Shown here piece by piece: positions 51,800-64,000 of a DNA stretch of 64,000 nt. The position numbers and the translations under genes were made by a program. This stretch comes from Sciurus carolinensis. Lineage: Eukaryota; Chordata; Mammalia; Rodentia; Sciuridae. The stretch covers positions 2,270,979 through 2,334,978 of the forward strand of contig NW_025920105.1 in the NCBI RefSeq assembly GCF_902686445.1. The letters run 5' to 3'. The stretch's first letter is position 1. Every line of letters begins with the position of its first letter. Under the pieces are notes generated by a model. That model made no database searches. It was not told the DNA's origin and was given only the letters and a program-made list of their open reading frames with translations.

Positions 51800-52835
51800 A
51801 GGACTACTTGATCATGACCATAACCCACCACAAAGGATGAAAGGGAGAGTTTTGTGTTCACACACCTTCTTTCATCACCTCTCTGCTTTAACTTTCCTCC
51901 GCTCCTTTTCTAAGTGATCACTTTGTTCTTCTCTGAAGCTCTTTATTTAGCTCAAATTAAATTCTTTTGAAGACACCTACTCTCAATGCTGGTTATTATA
52001 CCTTTCCCCCTCTTATCCCCAAGGGTCCAGTGTCCTGAAGTGCTCATGATTGGCTCTGTGTGCCTAAGCACTGACTTCAAGCCCAAATGCACATGATCCC
52101 CTTCTGTGCCCTCTTGCACCAGAGCCCACACTTCTCAAGCAGGAGTTCTGTTCTCATTTCCATTAATCTTCCTTCAGTGGGACCCACATATTTTATCTGA
52201 GTGGTAGACAGGCCTTGGACTCTGGTGAAAGGCTTCCAGTTACAGGAATTTAACCTTAATTATGAAGGCCCAGACCTGTGTGAAAGAGTAGAGAGCCCCT
52301 TAAAAAAAGAAAAATGCAGAGACACTCTGATATAAAACAAATATATCTAGTGAAAATTGACCAAACCAAAATGTATGCAAATAAAAATCATTGAATTGTG
52401 CTGACTGTGGTAAATACAAGAACAGTATCTGAGATAAAATAATTTGGCCATGAGTTAAGGACATTGTGACAATTTCTGTGAAATAACCCATCCCTTTGGA
52501 GGGCCCAGAAGCTGCTGGTTTCAGATATGGGTAGTCTGGCTTTCCCTGCATAGTCCATCCTGCTAACCCACCAGGTGCAGCCTGAAATAGATAAGCTGGA
52601 GTTGAATACTTGCATTCTTTGGGGAAGAAAATGAAAAAGAAAAAGCTGGTATTATAAGCCTGCCAGAATATTTTTATGGTTTTCACTTTAAAACCCAGCT
52701 TGCTGAAGTCACTCACTACTACTGCCCCACTTGGAGTGGTGGTCATGACATATCAGCCTATTTTTTTAAATTTCTCTCTCCCCAAAATAAACTTTTGTCC
52801 TACTTTAGTCTCTGATGGTCTCACTACGTGTTGAT
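51800..52835. other. Unannotated DNA
   Basis: A 148-codon minus frame at 52300-52746 has a Phe-rich, low-complexity middle and no family motif. No named repeat recognised. Confidence 0.4.
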
Positions 52836-52839
52836 AACA

Positions 52840-53150
52840 AGATCCCATAACACCTGTTGCAATTATTTCTTTCTATGTAACAAATTTTCCCAAAACTTAG
52901 TGGCTTAAAAGAATCATTTGTTGTTGTTGCTCATGATTCTGTAATTTGGGCATGGTGTGGTAGTGGCTGGCCATTTCTATGCAGAACTGGGTGGAGCAAT
53001 CCAACATGGTTGCACCCACATCTGAGGCCTCAGCTAGAATGGCTGGGAATGGAGTGGGTCTCCCTCTTTCTCATCCTCCAGGACTCAGAAAGTGTCCAGC
53101 AGTGTAGCTACACTTTATATGACAGCTTCCAGAGAGTGAAAACTAGCTGT
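52840..53150 (+). repeat. Old mammalian interspersed repeat, family not assigned
   Basis: 'acaaattttcccaaaacttagtggcttaaaa' followed by 'catgattctgtaatttgggcatgg' is a string I associate with an old mammal-wide repeat. I cannot name the family with certainty. Confidence 0.5.
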
Positions 53151-53154
53151 GAGG

Positions 53155-53595
53155 ACTTGTAAGACCAAGTCTTAGTTTATGAGAGTTATCATGTTTTTAA
53201 TTTGGCTACCCCATAAATCATATTTGAAGTGCTACTGCCTAATATCTCAGAATGTACCATTCATTGGAAATAAGGTCAGTGTAGATGCTTTTAGTTGAGA
53301 TGAGGTCCTACTGGAGTGGCATGGGCCCCTAACACAATGTGAGTGGTGTCTCAGGAAAAGAAGAAACTAGACATATTCATGGGCACAGAGATAATTCTTT
53401 GTAAAGGGTGAGGCTATTCTCCTCATCTACCGATTTTAGAATAGAATCCTTGAATTTCACCTTCAGAGGAAACCTAACTTTTCCCATGCCTTAACCTCAG
53501 ATTTCTAGACTTTAAGTCTGTGAGACAATAAATTTCTGTTTTAAGGCATCTGGTTATGGTACTTTGTAACAATACCTCTAGAAAACTAACAAGAA
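53155..53595 (+). mobile_element. MLT1-like MaLR LTR
   Basis: The 3' part 'gagacaataaatttctgtttta.aggcatctggttatggtac' with 'aaaactaac' end matches the MLT1 poly(A) signal/R/U5 region in sense orientation. Confidence 0.72.
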
Positions 53596-53599
53596 AATT

Positions 53600-54335
53600 A
53601 ACATTCATCTTTTATTTAAAGGGTGACCTGCACATACAGGAATGGGAGCAATGGTTGTGGTTATCCTTGTGGGCCATCTACCATGGAACTGTCCAAGAGT
53701 GGACAGGACAATAGAAACCAGAGGACTGGTGATAGACAGGCACACCCCCAAGTTCTAGGTCAGATTCTGAAGAGAATTTAGTGGGAAGCTGTTCAACACT
53801 CCCTCATCTCTCCAGGGTACAAGGGGCAGACTGATAAGATGTCTTATTTGACTATTTTCATTCTCAAAACTTAGTGCCTCTATGACAATTCTTCAGTCCA
53901 TACCTGAATTTCCTGGAAGGTTTGTACACACAGATTGCTACTCCCACTGCAAATTTTGCCATAGTTTGTCACAGACAATGCCTAATAATGGGCATTTCTA
54001 ACACAGTTGCAGGCAATGCTAGTGCTTGATGAGACCACACTGAGAATCTCCACTGCAGAACAGAGGCTTTTACCCTGTGTGCATGTTGGAAACAGCGGGG
54101 GGAGAGTTTAACAAATACTGAGGCCCAGGCTGTATCTTGGAGCTGTTATAGAGTTGACCTGGGGTGTGCCTAAACATTTTAATTTAATCTTTCTAAGTAA
54201 AGTTATTGCATACCTGGAAGCCACTGCCCCAAATGCACAGTCATTTGAGAAAACAGTGCAAATTGTGTTGGGGCATTCTTTAAACAGTGTAAATTTATTC
54301 TGCATTACAATGTTTAGACAGCAGAAATTGCAGTA
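53600..54335. other. Unannotated DNA
   Basis: No gene or named repeat recognised. Confidence 0.35.
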
Positions 54336-54339
54336 GCAA

Positions 54340-54900
54340 ATTAATTGAATCAACCCAGATGCCTGTCTATAAATGAATAAATGAAGAAAATGTGGTAAAT
54401 ACACATAATGGGCATTTGCTGGTAGCTGGATGGAAATGGAGAAAATCATGTAAGTGAAATAAGCCAGACACAGAAAATCAAATGCTGAATGTTTTCTCTC
54501 ATATGTGGAAACTAAAGCAAAATAAGGGAAAGGAGACAGGAGGAGGGAATAGGATATTACAAAAATACAGGAAAGATCAGTGAAGGAGATGTAGGAGAAT
54601 GAGAGGGATGGAAGAAGGATAGGAAAGAGAAGGAATTAAGGATGAATCTAACAGAATCATGTTATATAAGTGACATAAACATTTATGTCACCAAAGGGAA
54701 CTTCACATTTATTTCTGCATAGAAAGAACCAATCAAAAATATTTAAATAAAGGGGTAAAAGTGAAATCAGTAGAGTAAAGGATGGAGAAAATGGGGAGGG
54801 ATAAAAAGGGGAGAATGGAGAATGTTGATTGAAATCAAATTCTTTGTATGTATAATTTTGTCTAAAGGAGCACAAATACTATGTATAATTAAAGTTCTCT
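54340..54900 (+). mobile_element. L1 3' end
   Basis: 'caacccagatgcctgtctat', 'gaagaaaatgtggtaaatac', 'taagtgaaataagccagac' and 'atgttttctctcatatgtgg' give the L1 tail in sense orientation, 5'-truncated. Confidence 0.82.
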
Positions 54901-54904
54901 AATA

Positions 54905-55735
54905 AAAAATGCTTCTCTACAATCTAAACCCCATGACCCAAACAAAATGTAGATTTTAAAATGAAGTAATGTGTTCTCCAAATTCCTGAAATTAAGAAAT
55001 TTGAAATCAAGCATACTGACTTGGTTCTTCTCACGTCATGCCTGTGGCTACATTGTTATGCTTACATTTGCCAAGAGAGAGGTGAGAGTTCATTCCTCAA
55101 ATGGAGGATGGAGTTTTAATCCCCACCACTCATTCTCAAACATGATCATGTATTTCCACAGATGAAAGAGAGCTGTGGGAAACAAGTCTTCCCACCTACC
55201 TAGGTGATATGAATCTAGATAGCCTGAGCACCTCTCCTGCCCTGGCTTGAAGGAATGCAGCAAGTGTGACAGCTGTGGAAGAGTTAGGGATTCTAGAGGA
55301 AACTTGATCATATTCATATAACTTACTACTGTAAGCAAACCATCTCAACTGCCCTGCATGCTCACATTAAACCTCAAGTGTAGATAAATAAAATGAATTC
55401 TATTTCATTGAGTTGTACAAAAGAGATCTGTCAAGTTCTTGGAACAGTGTCTGACAGAGATGGTCATTGTAAACCTCATAATTTCAACCATTGCTTCTCT
55501 CTATTTCAGATGAAAGAAATAGTGCAGAAATTTGTCCGAGGTCTGACAAGATAGCTCACAGTGAGACCTGAAATAGGAAGGATAACAGGGATGGATGAGA
55601 GCCCTCATGTGGTTTGCCTACAGATGAAAAATCAATGTATAGAACAACCCAACCCCACAACTAGAATGACATGGGGAAGAGTCCGAGTACACAGTGTAAT
55701 GGGTCCCCTGGATTTTTATTGTCTGTGGTGATATT
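54905..55735. other. Unannotated DNA
   Basis: No gene or named repeat recognised. The sequence is unique-looking. Confidence 0.4.
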
Positions 55736-55739
55736 TTAC

Positions 55740-55850
55740 TTTTTCATCTTATTAATTTGAGCTTTCTCTCTTTTTCTTTTAATTAGTTTGGCTAAGAATT
55801 TTTCTATTTTGTTGATCTTTTCAAAGAACCATTAAGGATATTGGTCTGAA
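55740..55850 (-). mobile_element. L1 ORF2 fragment (segment before the RT domain), antisense
   Basis: The minus translation resembles the ORF2 linker before RT ([12 protein letters not shown], then a Lys/Arg-rich run). In a normal L1 this lies upstream of the RT block, but here it lies downstream of it, so the blocks are rearranged. Confidence 0.75.
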
Positions 55851-56255
55851 ATTTTCTTTCCTTCAATGTGTCTCTGTCTGGTTTAGGTATCAGGGTAATA
55901 TTGGCTTCATAGAATGAGTTTGGGAGAGTTCCCTCCTCTTCTATTTTCTGGAATACTTTCAGAAGTATTGGAATGAGCTCTTCTTTAAAGGTTTTGTAGA
56001 ACTCGGCTGAGAACCCATCTGGTCCTGGACTTTTCTTTGTTGGTAGGCTTTTGATGACTTCTTCTATTTCATTACTTGAAATTGGTCTATTTAAATTGTG
56101 TATGTCCTCCTCATTCAGTTTAGGCAAATCATATGTCTCTAGAAACCTGTTGATGTCTTTGAAATTTTCTATTTTGTTGAAGTATAGATTTTCAAAATAG
56201 CTTCTAATTATGTTTTGTATTTCAGTCGTGTCTGTTGTGATATTTCCTTGTTCAT
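55850..56255 (-). pseudogene. L1 ORF2 fragment, start of RT domain, antisense
   Basis: The minus frame contains [17 protein letters not shown] and LIPKPDRD, conserved in L1 reverse transcriptase fingers/palm. The frame breaks at about 55850 into the adjacent rearranged block. Confidence 0.92.
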
Positions 56256-56905
56256 TCCAAATTTTAGTGATTTCAATCTCACAAAAGAGGTGAAAGACCT
56301 CTACAATGAGAACTATAGAACACTAAAGAAAGAAATTAAAGAAAACCTTAGAAGATGGAAAGATCTCCCATGTTCTTGGATAGGAAGAATTAATATTGTC
56401 AAAATGGCCATACTACCAAAAGTTCTATACAGATTCAATGCAAATCCAATTAAAATCCCAATGATGTACCTTACAGAAATAGAGCAAGCAATTATGAAAT
56501 TCATCTGGAAAAATAAAAAACCCAGAATAGCTAAAGCAATCCTTGGCAGAAAGAGTGAAGCAGGGGGTATCGCAATACCAGATCTTCAACTCTACTACAA
56601 AGCAATAATAACAAAAATGGCATGGTATTGGTACCAAAATAGAAAGATGGATCAATGGTACAGAATAGAGGACACGGATACAAACCCAAATAAATACAAT
56701 TTTCTCATACTAGACAAAGGGGCCAAAAATATGCAATGGAGAAAAGATAGCCTCTTCAACAAATGGTGCTGGGAGAATTGGAAATCCATATGCAACAGAA
56801 TGAAACTAGACCCATATCTCTCACCATGCACGAAACTAAACTCAAAATGAATTAAGGATCTTGGAATCAGACCAGAGACCTTGCATCTTATAGAAGAAAA
56901 AGTAG
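56256..56905 (+). pseudogene. L1 ORF2 C-terminal fragment, sense
   Basis: About 200 codons without a stop (to 56850) containing [24 protein letters not shown] and NKWCWENW, the L1 ORF2 C-terminal region. The orientation is opposite to the blocks on both sides, and both junctions are abrupt (about 56255 and 56905). Confidence 0.93.
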
Positions 56906-57406
56906 GTCCAGAGCTTTTGTTTATCATGGAATGATTTTATTTCATCATCAAATTTGAAGGTAAGTTTTGCTGTTTAAGATTCTTGGTTGGCATCCATTTT
57001 CTTTCAGAGTTTGAAAAATGTTGTTCCAGGCCCTTCTAGCTTTTAGGGTCTGGATTGAAAAATCTGTTGATATCCATATTAGTTTCCCTGTGAATGTAAT
57101 TTGATTCTTTTCTCTCGTGGCCTTTAAAATTCTGTCTTTATTTTGTATGTTAGGTATTTTCATTATAATGGGCGTTGGTGTGGGTCTATTGTATTTTTGT
57201 GTATTTGGAGTCCTATAAGCCTCTTGTACTTCATTTTCCATTTTATTCTTCAGATTTGGGAAATTTTCTGATATTATTTCATTGAATAGATTGTTCATTC
57301 CTTTGGTTTGTTTCTCTAAACCTTCCTCAATCCTGATAATTCTTAAGTTTGGTCTTCTCATGATATCCCATAGTTCTTGTAGATTCTGTTCATGATTTCT
57401 TACCAT
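56906..57406 (-). pseudogene. L1 ORF1 fragment, antisense
   Basis: The minus frame encodes the end of the coiled coil, then the RRM-like core (RPTPTPIIMKIP, RILKATREK) and the CTD (NGCQPRIL). A frame change falls near 56965, and the continuation can be followed to the junction at about 56905. Confidence 0.92.
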
Positions 57407-58660
57407 CTTCTCTGGTCAACTTTGTTTTCAATATTAAATATTTTGTCTTCAATATCTGACGTTCTGTCTCAGGTGTTCTATCCTATTGGTTTTGTTTTAT
57501 ATGGAGTTTTTAATTTGGTTTATTGTTTCCTTCATTTCAAGGATTTCTGTTTGTTTTTTTCAATATCTCTAACTCTTTATTGAAATTATCTTTTGCTTCC
57601 TGTATTTGCTTTTTTAACTGTCAATTGGTGTGATCATTCAGTGCCTGCATTTGCCCTTTCATCTCATCCTTCCATGCCTGCATTTGCTCTTTCATCTCCT
57701 TGTTTGCTTCCCTGATTGTTTTGATTATGTACATTCTGAACTCCCTTTCTGACATTTCTTCTGCCATGCTGTCATTGGATTTATTGCTATACCATCTAGG
57801 TTTATTTGGGACATTTTCTTCCCTTGTTTTCTAATATTGTTCAGGTATCTACCCCTCTAGTAGTGAAACTCTGGGATATTGCAGATTTCCTTTATTGCCT
57901 AATATTGTCTCTGAAGATTTCCAATAGCTCACCTCTTAGTCTGAAGTCTTGGAGAAACTTAATAATGCAGTGCTCTACTAGAAGCTGGCCTTCTAGGGGT
58001 GGTGGCCTTCAGGTGGGGTATATTCCCCAGTGGCTCTGAGTTGGTCCTGAATCTTCTTGGCTCCTGGGTCTTGTCAAAGGTCCTCTAGCCTCCTGTAGTT
58101 GTCTCAGGAAGGGAGTTGCTCTTGCAATGATGATGGCCACGCCCTCAGGAGTAATTCAAAATGCCTGCACCAGCCTATAAAGAAGCCTCTGGCTAACTCC
58201 ATGATGGAGACAAACCTTGGTGTGGTGGTCGGGTGGGGTTGTTCAGTGATGGCATCTGTCTTTGGCCTGGTGGTTGTGCCGGTTGTCTACCCACCCCCCA
58301 GCTCTGCAAGGCAGGCAGGTGGGTGCCTGCCTGCTACCTCCACGTTGCAAGCAGCCTGACTAACCTGCCAGCTTGCTGCATGACTGTGACCAACCACTGA
58401 TGGCACCAAACTAGGTGCAGGGATCAGGCAGAGTTGCTGTCCTTGACCTGCTGGCTGGGTGGGATAGCTGCCCACCACCTATCTCCACCATGTAGGTGGA
58501 CTGGCTCATTCGCCAACTCGCTCCATGACTGCCTGGTTTGCTCTTCTTTAACAAGAGCCTTCAAATTCATCATTAGATTCTTTATTTGGAATCTTTCTGA
58601 TTTTCTTTTGTAGGCACTCAAAGCTATAATTTTCCATCTTAGAAAGACCCTCATAGTGTC
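57407..58660 (-). mobile_element. L1 5' part (ORF1 N-terminus and probable 5' UTR), antisense
   Basis: 57400-57800 is the antisense of a coiled-coil coding region ('gcctgcatttgctctttcatctcc' repeated twice). 57840-58660 is GC-richer and would be L1 5' UTR by position. No intact frame remains, and the outer edge is uncertain. Confidence 0.6.
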
Positions 58661-58754
58661 TCATAGGTGCTGATGTGCTTTATCACTATTCTCATTTGAT
58701 TCTAAGAATTTTTAATTTTTCCCCTACTTTCTTCTATCACCCCTTCCTCATTCA

Positions 58755-59400
58755 AAATGGCATTGTTCAAATTGGTGCAACTACTATGGAAAGTTGTATG
58801 AAGATTCCTCAGAAAACTTCAAATGGAACCACCATTTGACCCAGTTATTCCACTCCTCAGTTTATACCTGAAGAACTTAAAATCAGCATACTACAGTGAT
58901 GCTGCCACATCAATGTTTATAGCAGCTCAATTCAGGATAGCTAAACCCTGGAACCAATCTAGATGACCTTCAATAAATAAATGGATAAAGAAATTGTGGT
59001 ATATATACAGAATGGAATATTACTTAGTCTAGAAAATAATGAAATTGTGACATTTTCAGTAAATTAATGGACCAGAAAATATAATGATAAGCAAAATAAG
59101 TCAATCTCAAAGGACAAAATCCAAATAATTTCTCTGATTTGCAGATGCAGATTCATATTAAGGGAGTGGGGCTTGGAAAGAATAGGGGTACTTTGGATTA
59201 GACAGAAGGGAACAGAACATGGGGAGGTGGTATGGGGGTAGGAATGACAGTAAAATGAATCAGACATTCTTACCCTATGTGCATATGTGATTCCATGATT
59301 GGTGTAGCTCTACATCATGTACAACCAGAAGAAGAAGAAATTATACTCTATGATGTGTCAAAATGCATTCCATCATGTATAATTAATTTGAACAATTTTT
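58755..59400 (+). mobile_element. L1 3' end
   Basis: 'ccaccatttgacccagttattccactcctc', 'atcaatgtttatagcagctca', 'gtggtatatatacagaatgg' and 'aaaatgcattccatcatgtat' give the L1 tail in sense orientation. Confidence 0.87.
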
Positions 59401-59404
59401 TAAA

Positions 59405-59865
59405 TGCAATTTTCAATCTCCATTTGTTTATACAGTTTCTGTAGGGGTGATTTTTTTTTTCATTTTTTTCCTGTAAATTTCTAACTTCATTCCAGTATGA
59501 ATAGATAAGATGCAATAAATTGTATCCCTTTTTGTAAAAAATAATATTTCTGAAGTTTCTCTCTGGCCCAGACTATGGTCCATTTTGGAGAAGTTTTCAA
59601 GAGCAATTAAGAAAGTGAATAAAATATTCTACATATGTTAAGTCCATCAAATTATGTTTTTAGGTCTGAAGAGTCTTTACTGAGTTTATGTTGGGGTGTC
59701 CTATCCCTTGGTGAGAAGTGTTGAAATCATTCAGTACTATTGTACTTCAGTCTATCTGAGTCTTTATAATCAAGTTCTTGGCAGTTATTTTCTTTCAGGG
59801 TACTTGGATTTTGGAGTGTTGTAGAGAAGTTACTTTTATTTATCTTGCCCACTTAGACTTCTGAT
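59405..59865. other. Unannotated AT-rich DNA, possibly L1-derived
   Basis: T-rich text ('tctggcccagactatggtcca', 'tcattcagtactattgtact') resembles antisense L1 ORF2 but has no long frame. Confidence 0.4.
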
Positions 59866-59873
59866 AGCATTCA

Positions 59874-60085
59874 TTTTTTTTTTCTATTTCTGTCATCAGG
59901 AATTGAACCCAGGGGTGCCTACACACTGAACCACATCCCCAGTCCTTTGTTATATTTTATTTAAAGACAGTGTCTCCCTGAGTGATTAGGGCCTCCCTAA
60001 GTGATTGAGGCTGACTTGAACTTGCACTCCTACTGTCTTAGGTTCCCAATTCACTGAGATTACAGTTGTGCACACTGGGCCCTGA
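59874..60085 (-). repeat. B1-dID-type SINE, antisense
   Basis: 'caggaattgaacccaggggtg', 'ctgaaccacatccccagtcc' then 'gacagtgtctccctgagtga' to 'gagattacagttgtgcac'. Confidence 0.8.
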
Positions 60086-60119
60086 TGTAATAGCATTCTA
60101 TATAATTTTTAATTTTATT

Positions 60120-60240
60120 TTTTAGTTGTAGATGGACATACCTTTATTTTATTTGTTTTTATGTGGTGCTCAGGGATCAAACAAGGTGCCTTACATGTGC
60201 TAGGCAAGTGCTCTACCACTAAGTCACAACTTCAGCCCCA
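60120..60240 (-). repeat. ID-type SINE, antisense
   Basis: 'tgtggtgctcagggatcaaac' to 'ctctaccactaagtcacaacttcagcccca'. Confidence 0.82.
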
Positions 60241-60466
60241 GCTTTCTGTATCTTAATGTCCATCTATTCCCACAGTTTTTGAATTTTTTTCTGTTTTTAT
60301 TTGCTTGAACAGATTATCAATATAATTGTCCTGCATCTCAAAACCATACTTAGTTCCAATGAATCTTAAATTTGACCTATTTATGTTGTCTCAAAGTTCT
60401 TAAACATTTTGGTTGTGGTCACATACTTTCTTTTCATTAATGCTGTCTGAGTTCTGAGAAAAGTTT

Positions 60467-60586
60467 TTTTTTGTTTTGTTTTTGTTTGTTTGTTTGTTTT
60501 TTGTTTTTGCAGTGCTGGGGATTGAATCCAGGGCCTTGTGTTTGCAAGGCAAGCACTCTACCAACTGAGCTATATCCCCAGCCCTC
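60467..60586 (-). repeat. ID-type SINE, antisense
   Basis: A long T/G-rich tail, then 'gcagtgctggggattgaatcc' to 'caactgagctatatccccagccc'. It is nearly identical in its core to 23009-23096. Confidence 0.92.
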
Positions 60587-60599
60587 AGGGCAATTATTT

Positions 60600-60990
60600 T
60601 GTCTTCCAACTATGAGGTTTTGTCTTCTTCATGAACTACTCTATTAAAGAGACCTTCATCTAAACATTTTATTTGATTTATTGTGCCTATCAATTCCAAG
60701 AACTCTGTTCTGCTCTTTTTCAGTATATCTATCTCTTCATTGAATTTCCCATGTATGTTCTGCACTGAAATCTTTACTTCATTTTGTTGTTTTTCTTTCC
60801 TCTCTTTCAAGTCATTGTTCACTTTTCTAATCATTATTTTGAATTCTTTTTAAGGGATTTATGCATTTTGTTGATTTCTCTATCTGATATTTTATCCACC
60901 TCCTTATCTCTGAAGTTAGTTGATGTTAATTTATAAGATTCAGAAAGTGTCATGTTTTATATTTTTTACAGGTTTGCATCTATCTGTTGG
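60600..60990 (-). mobile_element. L1 ORF1-region fragment, antisense
   Basis: A 74-codon minus frame (60610-60834), rich in Lys, Glu and Asn with heptad spacing, resembles the ORF1 coiled coil. The sequence after it continues in L1-like antisense style. Confidence 0.55.
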
Positions 60991-60999
60991 GATAGATTT

Positions 61000-62260
61000 C
61001 CTTTCCACCATGTGTGGGCATTTATAGGGCACAGTCTTCTCTCTTGGAAAAATGTTGTGTGATACCAGGTTGCAGTGAAGTTTTCAATATATTTCCAAGT
61101 GGGTTTTTGAGTATAATTTCTCTATATAATTTTAATTATGATTAGTATACTTTGATACCTTTTGTATTGTGTCAGAGCTTAAAAATTCCACTTTCCCTGT
61201 AGGTCTCACAAGACTGGGGTCCTTGTGATTCACATAGTTGCTTTTATACAGTGGGATATATGTAGTAAACCTTCTGCATTGGTATTTCTAGAATTAGCAA
61301 CTGTGTTTCTAAAGGGGTTTGGTGGTAACCAAAATTGGGTGGTGTCATATATGTGGTGTCCACAATCTTGTGCTAATTCTTTCTGGTTTTGCTGTAACAG
61401 CAGATGTCCCTCTGTGGGACCTGAGGACCACTTGATAGCCCTTCATTCTTGAGGACTGGTCACATATTTGAGGTTTTACTTTTCCTGCTCATCATACTGA
61501 AATATTGTTAAAATTAGTTTGTGTGTGAAGTAAGTGGTGTTGACTCTTGGTTGTGTCATGGTCATAGCAAAGAAACAGAGTTTCTTCCCTGTTATCTTTT
61601 AGTGTACCACAGATTCCCAGAACCTCAGACAAAGGGGGAAGCAAACAAAAGTAATAATAAACAAGAGTAACAAATAATAACAGCATCAAAAGGAATACCT
61701 GGTGACTGCTATGACATTTACAACAGAATCAAAAAAAAAAAAAGGAAAGGTGATGATCAGCAATTGACAGCAGCAACAATAAATAATTATGAACTTCACC
61801 TGGTGTTAAACATCAGGTGTCAACTACACCATCCACAGTACTGATAACTGAAGCAATGTGAAAGGTGGGGTGGGAATTAAATAGTTCTGAAAGATTATAA
61901 AAATGCAGTTCATTGAAATAAAAGAAAATGGATTTAGAAGGTAACAAAAAGTTTAGAATGTTTACAATGTGAAGAGAACAAAATCAGAAGTAATGTAGCA
62001 ACTGGCACATATACAGAAGAAAGATAAAAAATAAAACAAACAGTAAATAGAGACATAACAAGGGAATTTGGCTATTAGAGGGAGAAGAAAGGAAAAAGAG
62101 AATAGCAAAAGAAAAACAAAATTCCAATCCAAAATGAACTATCTAAACCTTAAAATAGTGAATAAAGAACAACAGCAAACATTTAAAATGAGTAAAAAGA
62201 AATAGGAATTCCCAAAAAGGGGATTGTAGAGAGTGGTGACAGAGGAAGGGAGAGCAGTTA
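61000..62260. other. Unannotated AT-rich DNA
   Basis: No gene or named repeat recognised. 62000-62200 is strongly A-rich. Confidence 0.4.
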
Positions 62261-62264
62261 CTGA

Positions 62265-62860
62265 GATCAGGGGTCTCTGATGACTTCATGGCTGTGGCAT
62301 GCCTGGTGCCTGGGAACGTTTCTGTGTAAGGGCACAGGATGCTCAGCTGATCTGGCAATGCCCTGTTTGAGGAAGCTCTGCAAGAGTCCTATCAGCTCTG
62401 ACCTTGATCTCAGGCACACAGCTCCTGGGAAGGAAGAAATTCTTATGCTAGAAAACCACAGTGTTTCAAGAGCTTCGTTTCCCAAGTTCCTGCCAACTTC
62501 AGAGTAGCTTTAAAAAATGAACTTTGTTGAGAGCTACACAAAGCTCCTAACGTTGCACTTTGCAACTGTGTATTGCAACTGCAGAAAAACAACATAGATG
62601 TCCTAGTTTCTGTAACTTTGCCAAATACAAAGAATAATTTTGCAAAGTATTTAACCTGATAATGAGACATATAAATAAAATTGCCAGCATAACTCTTTAA
62701 ATCTACATCTCCATCAGAGGGCAAAGCTTCACCTGATTCCAGCTTAATCTTCAAAATCTTTGTCTGTGAATCTTTATTTTTCAATCCCCCTTTGTCCTTT
62801 GCCAGTCCGGAGAGTTTGGTCATGCTGGTTGTGACAGGGAATGGAAAATTATTAACAAAA
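62265..62860 (-). repeat. Dispersed repeat of unknown family, copy 2
   Basis: Colinear with 5890-6475 in opposite orientation. A 143-codon minus frame (62443-62874) spans it. The matching region in copy 1 is broken by stops, so the frame is not clearly under selection. Similarity begins near 62265 and fades near 62860, where no LTR or tail was identified. Confidence 0.75.
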
Positions 62861-62879
62861 TATGTGATCCACACTGTTG

Positions 62880-64000
62880 ACAGGGATAGATGAACAGTGC
62901 CACTCCAGATTGCTCTCCTTTACCTTTCTTCCTGGTCTCTGTACTCCTTAGAGCAAGCACCAGGGATCTTAAACCTTTCTTCTTTCCAAGTTACTCACCA
63001 ATTTGCCAGCTAAAATGACCTGACATTGTTTGGAAGAGCTCATCTTTCCTTCTGACCAGTATAAGGTAGGATGAACTGGGAAGTGCCCTCAATGACAATT
63101 TTGTCTTGACACACAAAATTGATGCACTCACATGGCAGAGGTGTTACAAAGTTCTAAAGGGGATGTTCCAGTTGCTGGAGTTAGGCTCAGGTCATAACTT
63201 TGAGGTTTTGGGGTTGTGTCTTCTCTGAATTGATTAGACCAACATGCCCAGATAGCCAGGCAAATATTGGTCTCTTCTGGGCATCTGAGTCTCAGGGGCC
63301 TCCCAGGAATTCTACTCATATGACAGAGAAGTCAACTATTTGTGGGTCTAGCACACTCTACTGTACATAAGTATGACCTGCATGAATCAGTCTCCAAGTG
63401 TGATCATGTCTGTCCATTGAGCTTCCCCTTCCTCTTTAGCTGAGCATGTGAGCCACCAGAGTAAGGGAAAATGAGTTTCCCTCTCCTCTATATCTCTGAC
63501 TTGAATACCCCTGGGTACAGTCATCTCTGCATCTTTTTCTGTCAAATTATTCCATGAATTTGTGGGAGGTATATAAACTTTTTAGTTTATTTGGTTTAAA
63601 CATGTTCTCTTGTATGTCATTCCACATTGCTTTTATTAGCTTCATATTTGAGAAAATTTTAATTTCTAATGGCACAACTTGTTTTTCTTCACTGTTCTGC
63701 CTCATACAAATATACATTGATACAATTAAATAAAAATACATTGAAGCTTAATATTCATTTATGGATATTATCTCTTTAAAATTCAAAGGCAGTTTCTCAT
63801 ATTAATACTAAGACAATAAAGAAAAGTCAATTTTAAGGACATGCTCCAGGGATAAACCCAACATTTTTACCTATAGCCTTCTAATGCTGTCTAGAAATGT
63901 TAATAATATTTGTTTTCTTCTCCTCCATGTGGACTTTTGAGATGGATGAAGCTTGGTACATGCATCCTTTGATGGCTTATGGATTTATCTATACCCTCAT
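62880..64000. other. Unannotated AT-rich DNA
   Basis: No gene, RNA or named repeat recognised up to the window edge. Confidence 0.4.

Overview
This window is mammalian nuclear DNA. It has no intact host protein-coding gene that I can support, and it is AT-rich and packed with interspersed repeats. The short interspersed elements point to a squirrel-family rodent (ground squirrel, marmot or relative; an inference). They are ID-type SINEs with tRNA A/B-box-like cores and a 'ctcagcaccac' end, plus B1-dID composites. L1 3' ends recur on both strands.

The main object is a near-complete endogenous retrovirus on the minus strand at 2671-10786. It has two 285-bp LTRs differing at only 3 positions by my count, a 6-bp target duplication (cttccc), a tRNA-Phe-type primer-binding site and a polypurine tract. 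The Gag, RNase H/integrase and Env transmembrane remnants look like the IAP-type/class II (betaretrovirus-like) lineage. Protease, reverse transcriptase, the integrase C-terminus and nearly all of the Env surface subunit are absent. About 3.1 kb of AT-rich, non-retroviral-looking sequence (about 5260-8400) lies where protease and RT should be. Part of it has a diverged relative at 62265-62860. Young LTRs around long-dead reading frames suggest a non-autonomous element mobilised in trans, organised like mouse ETn. The leader between PBS and gag carries a short hairpin-forming unit repeated three times.

The rest is a record of nested insertions. 13905-16111 and 36988-38273 are solo LTRs of one family, each with its own 6-bp target duplication; the first is split by an 840-bp polyadenylated retrocopy. 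24311-24859 and 35321-35880 are two solo LTRs of a second family. 44079-45649 is a solo LTR split by an RPL23A processed pseudogene. 48061-48466 is another solo LTR. An RPL29 processed pseudogene lies at about 50503-51150, followed by (TA)n and (GATA)n arrays. A truncated U2 snRNA copy lies near 36102. 55740-58000 is a rearranged L1 mosaic with blocks on both strands. MaLR-type LTRs, a MER5-like DNA transposon piece and many L1 3' ends and SINEs fill much of the remainder. Long unique stretches show no recognisable gene and are listed as such.
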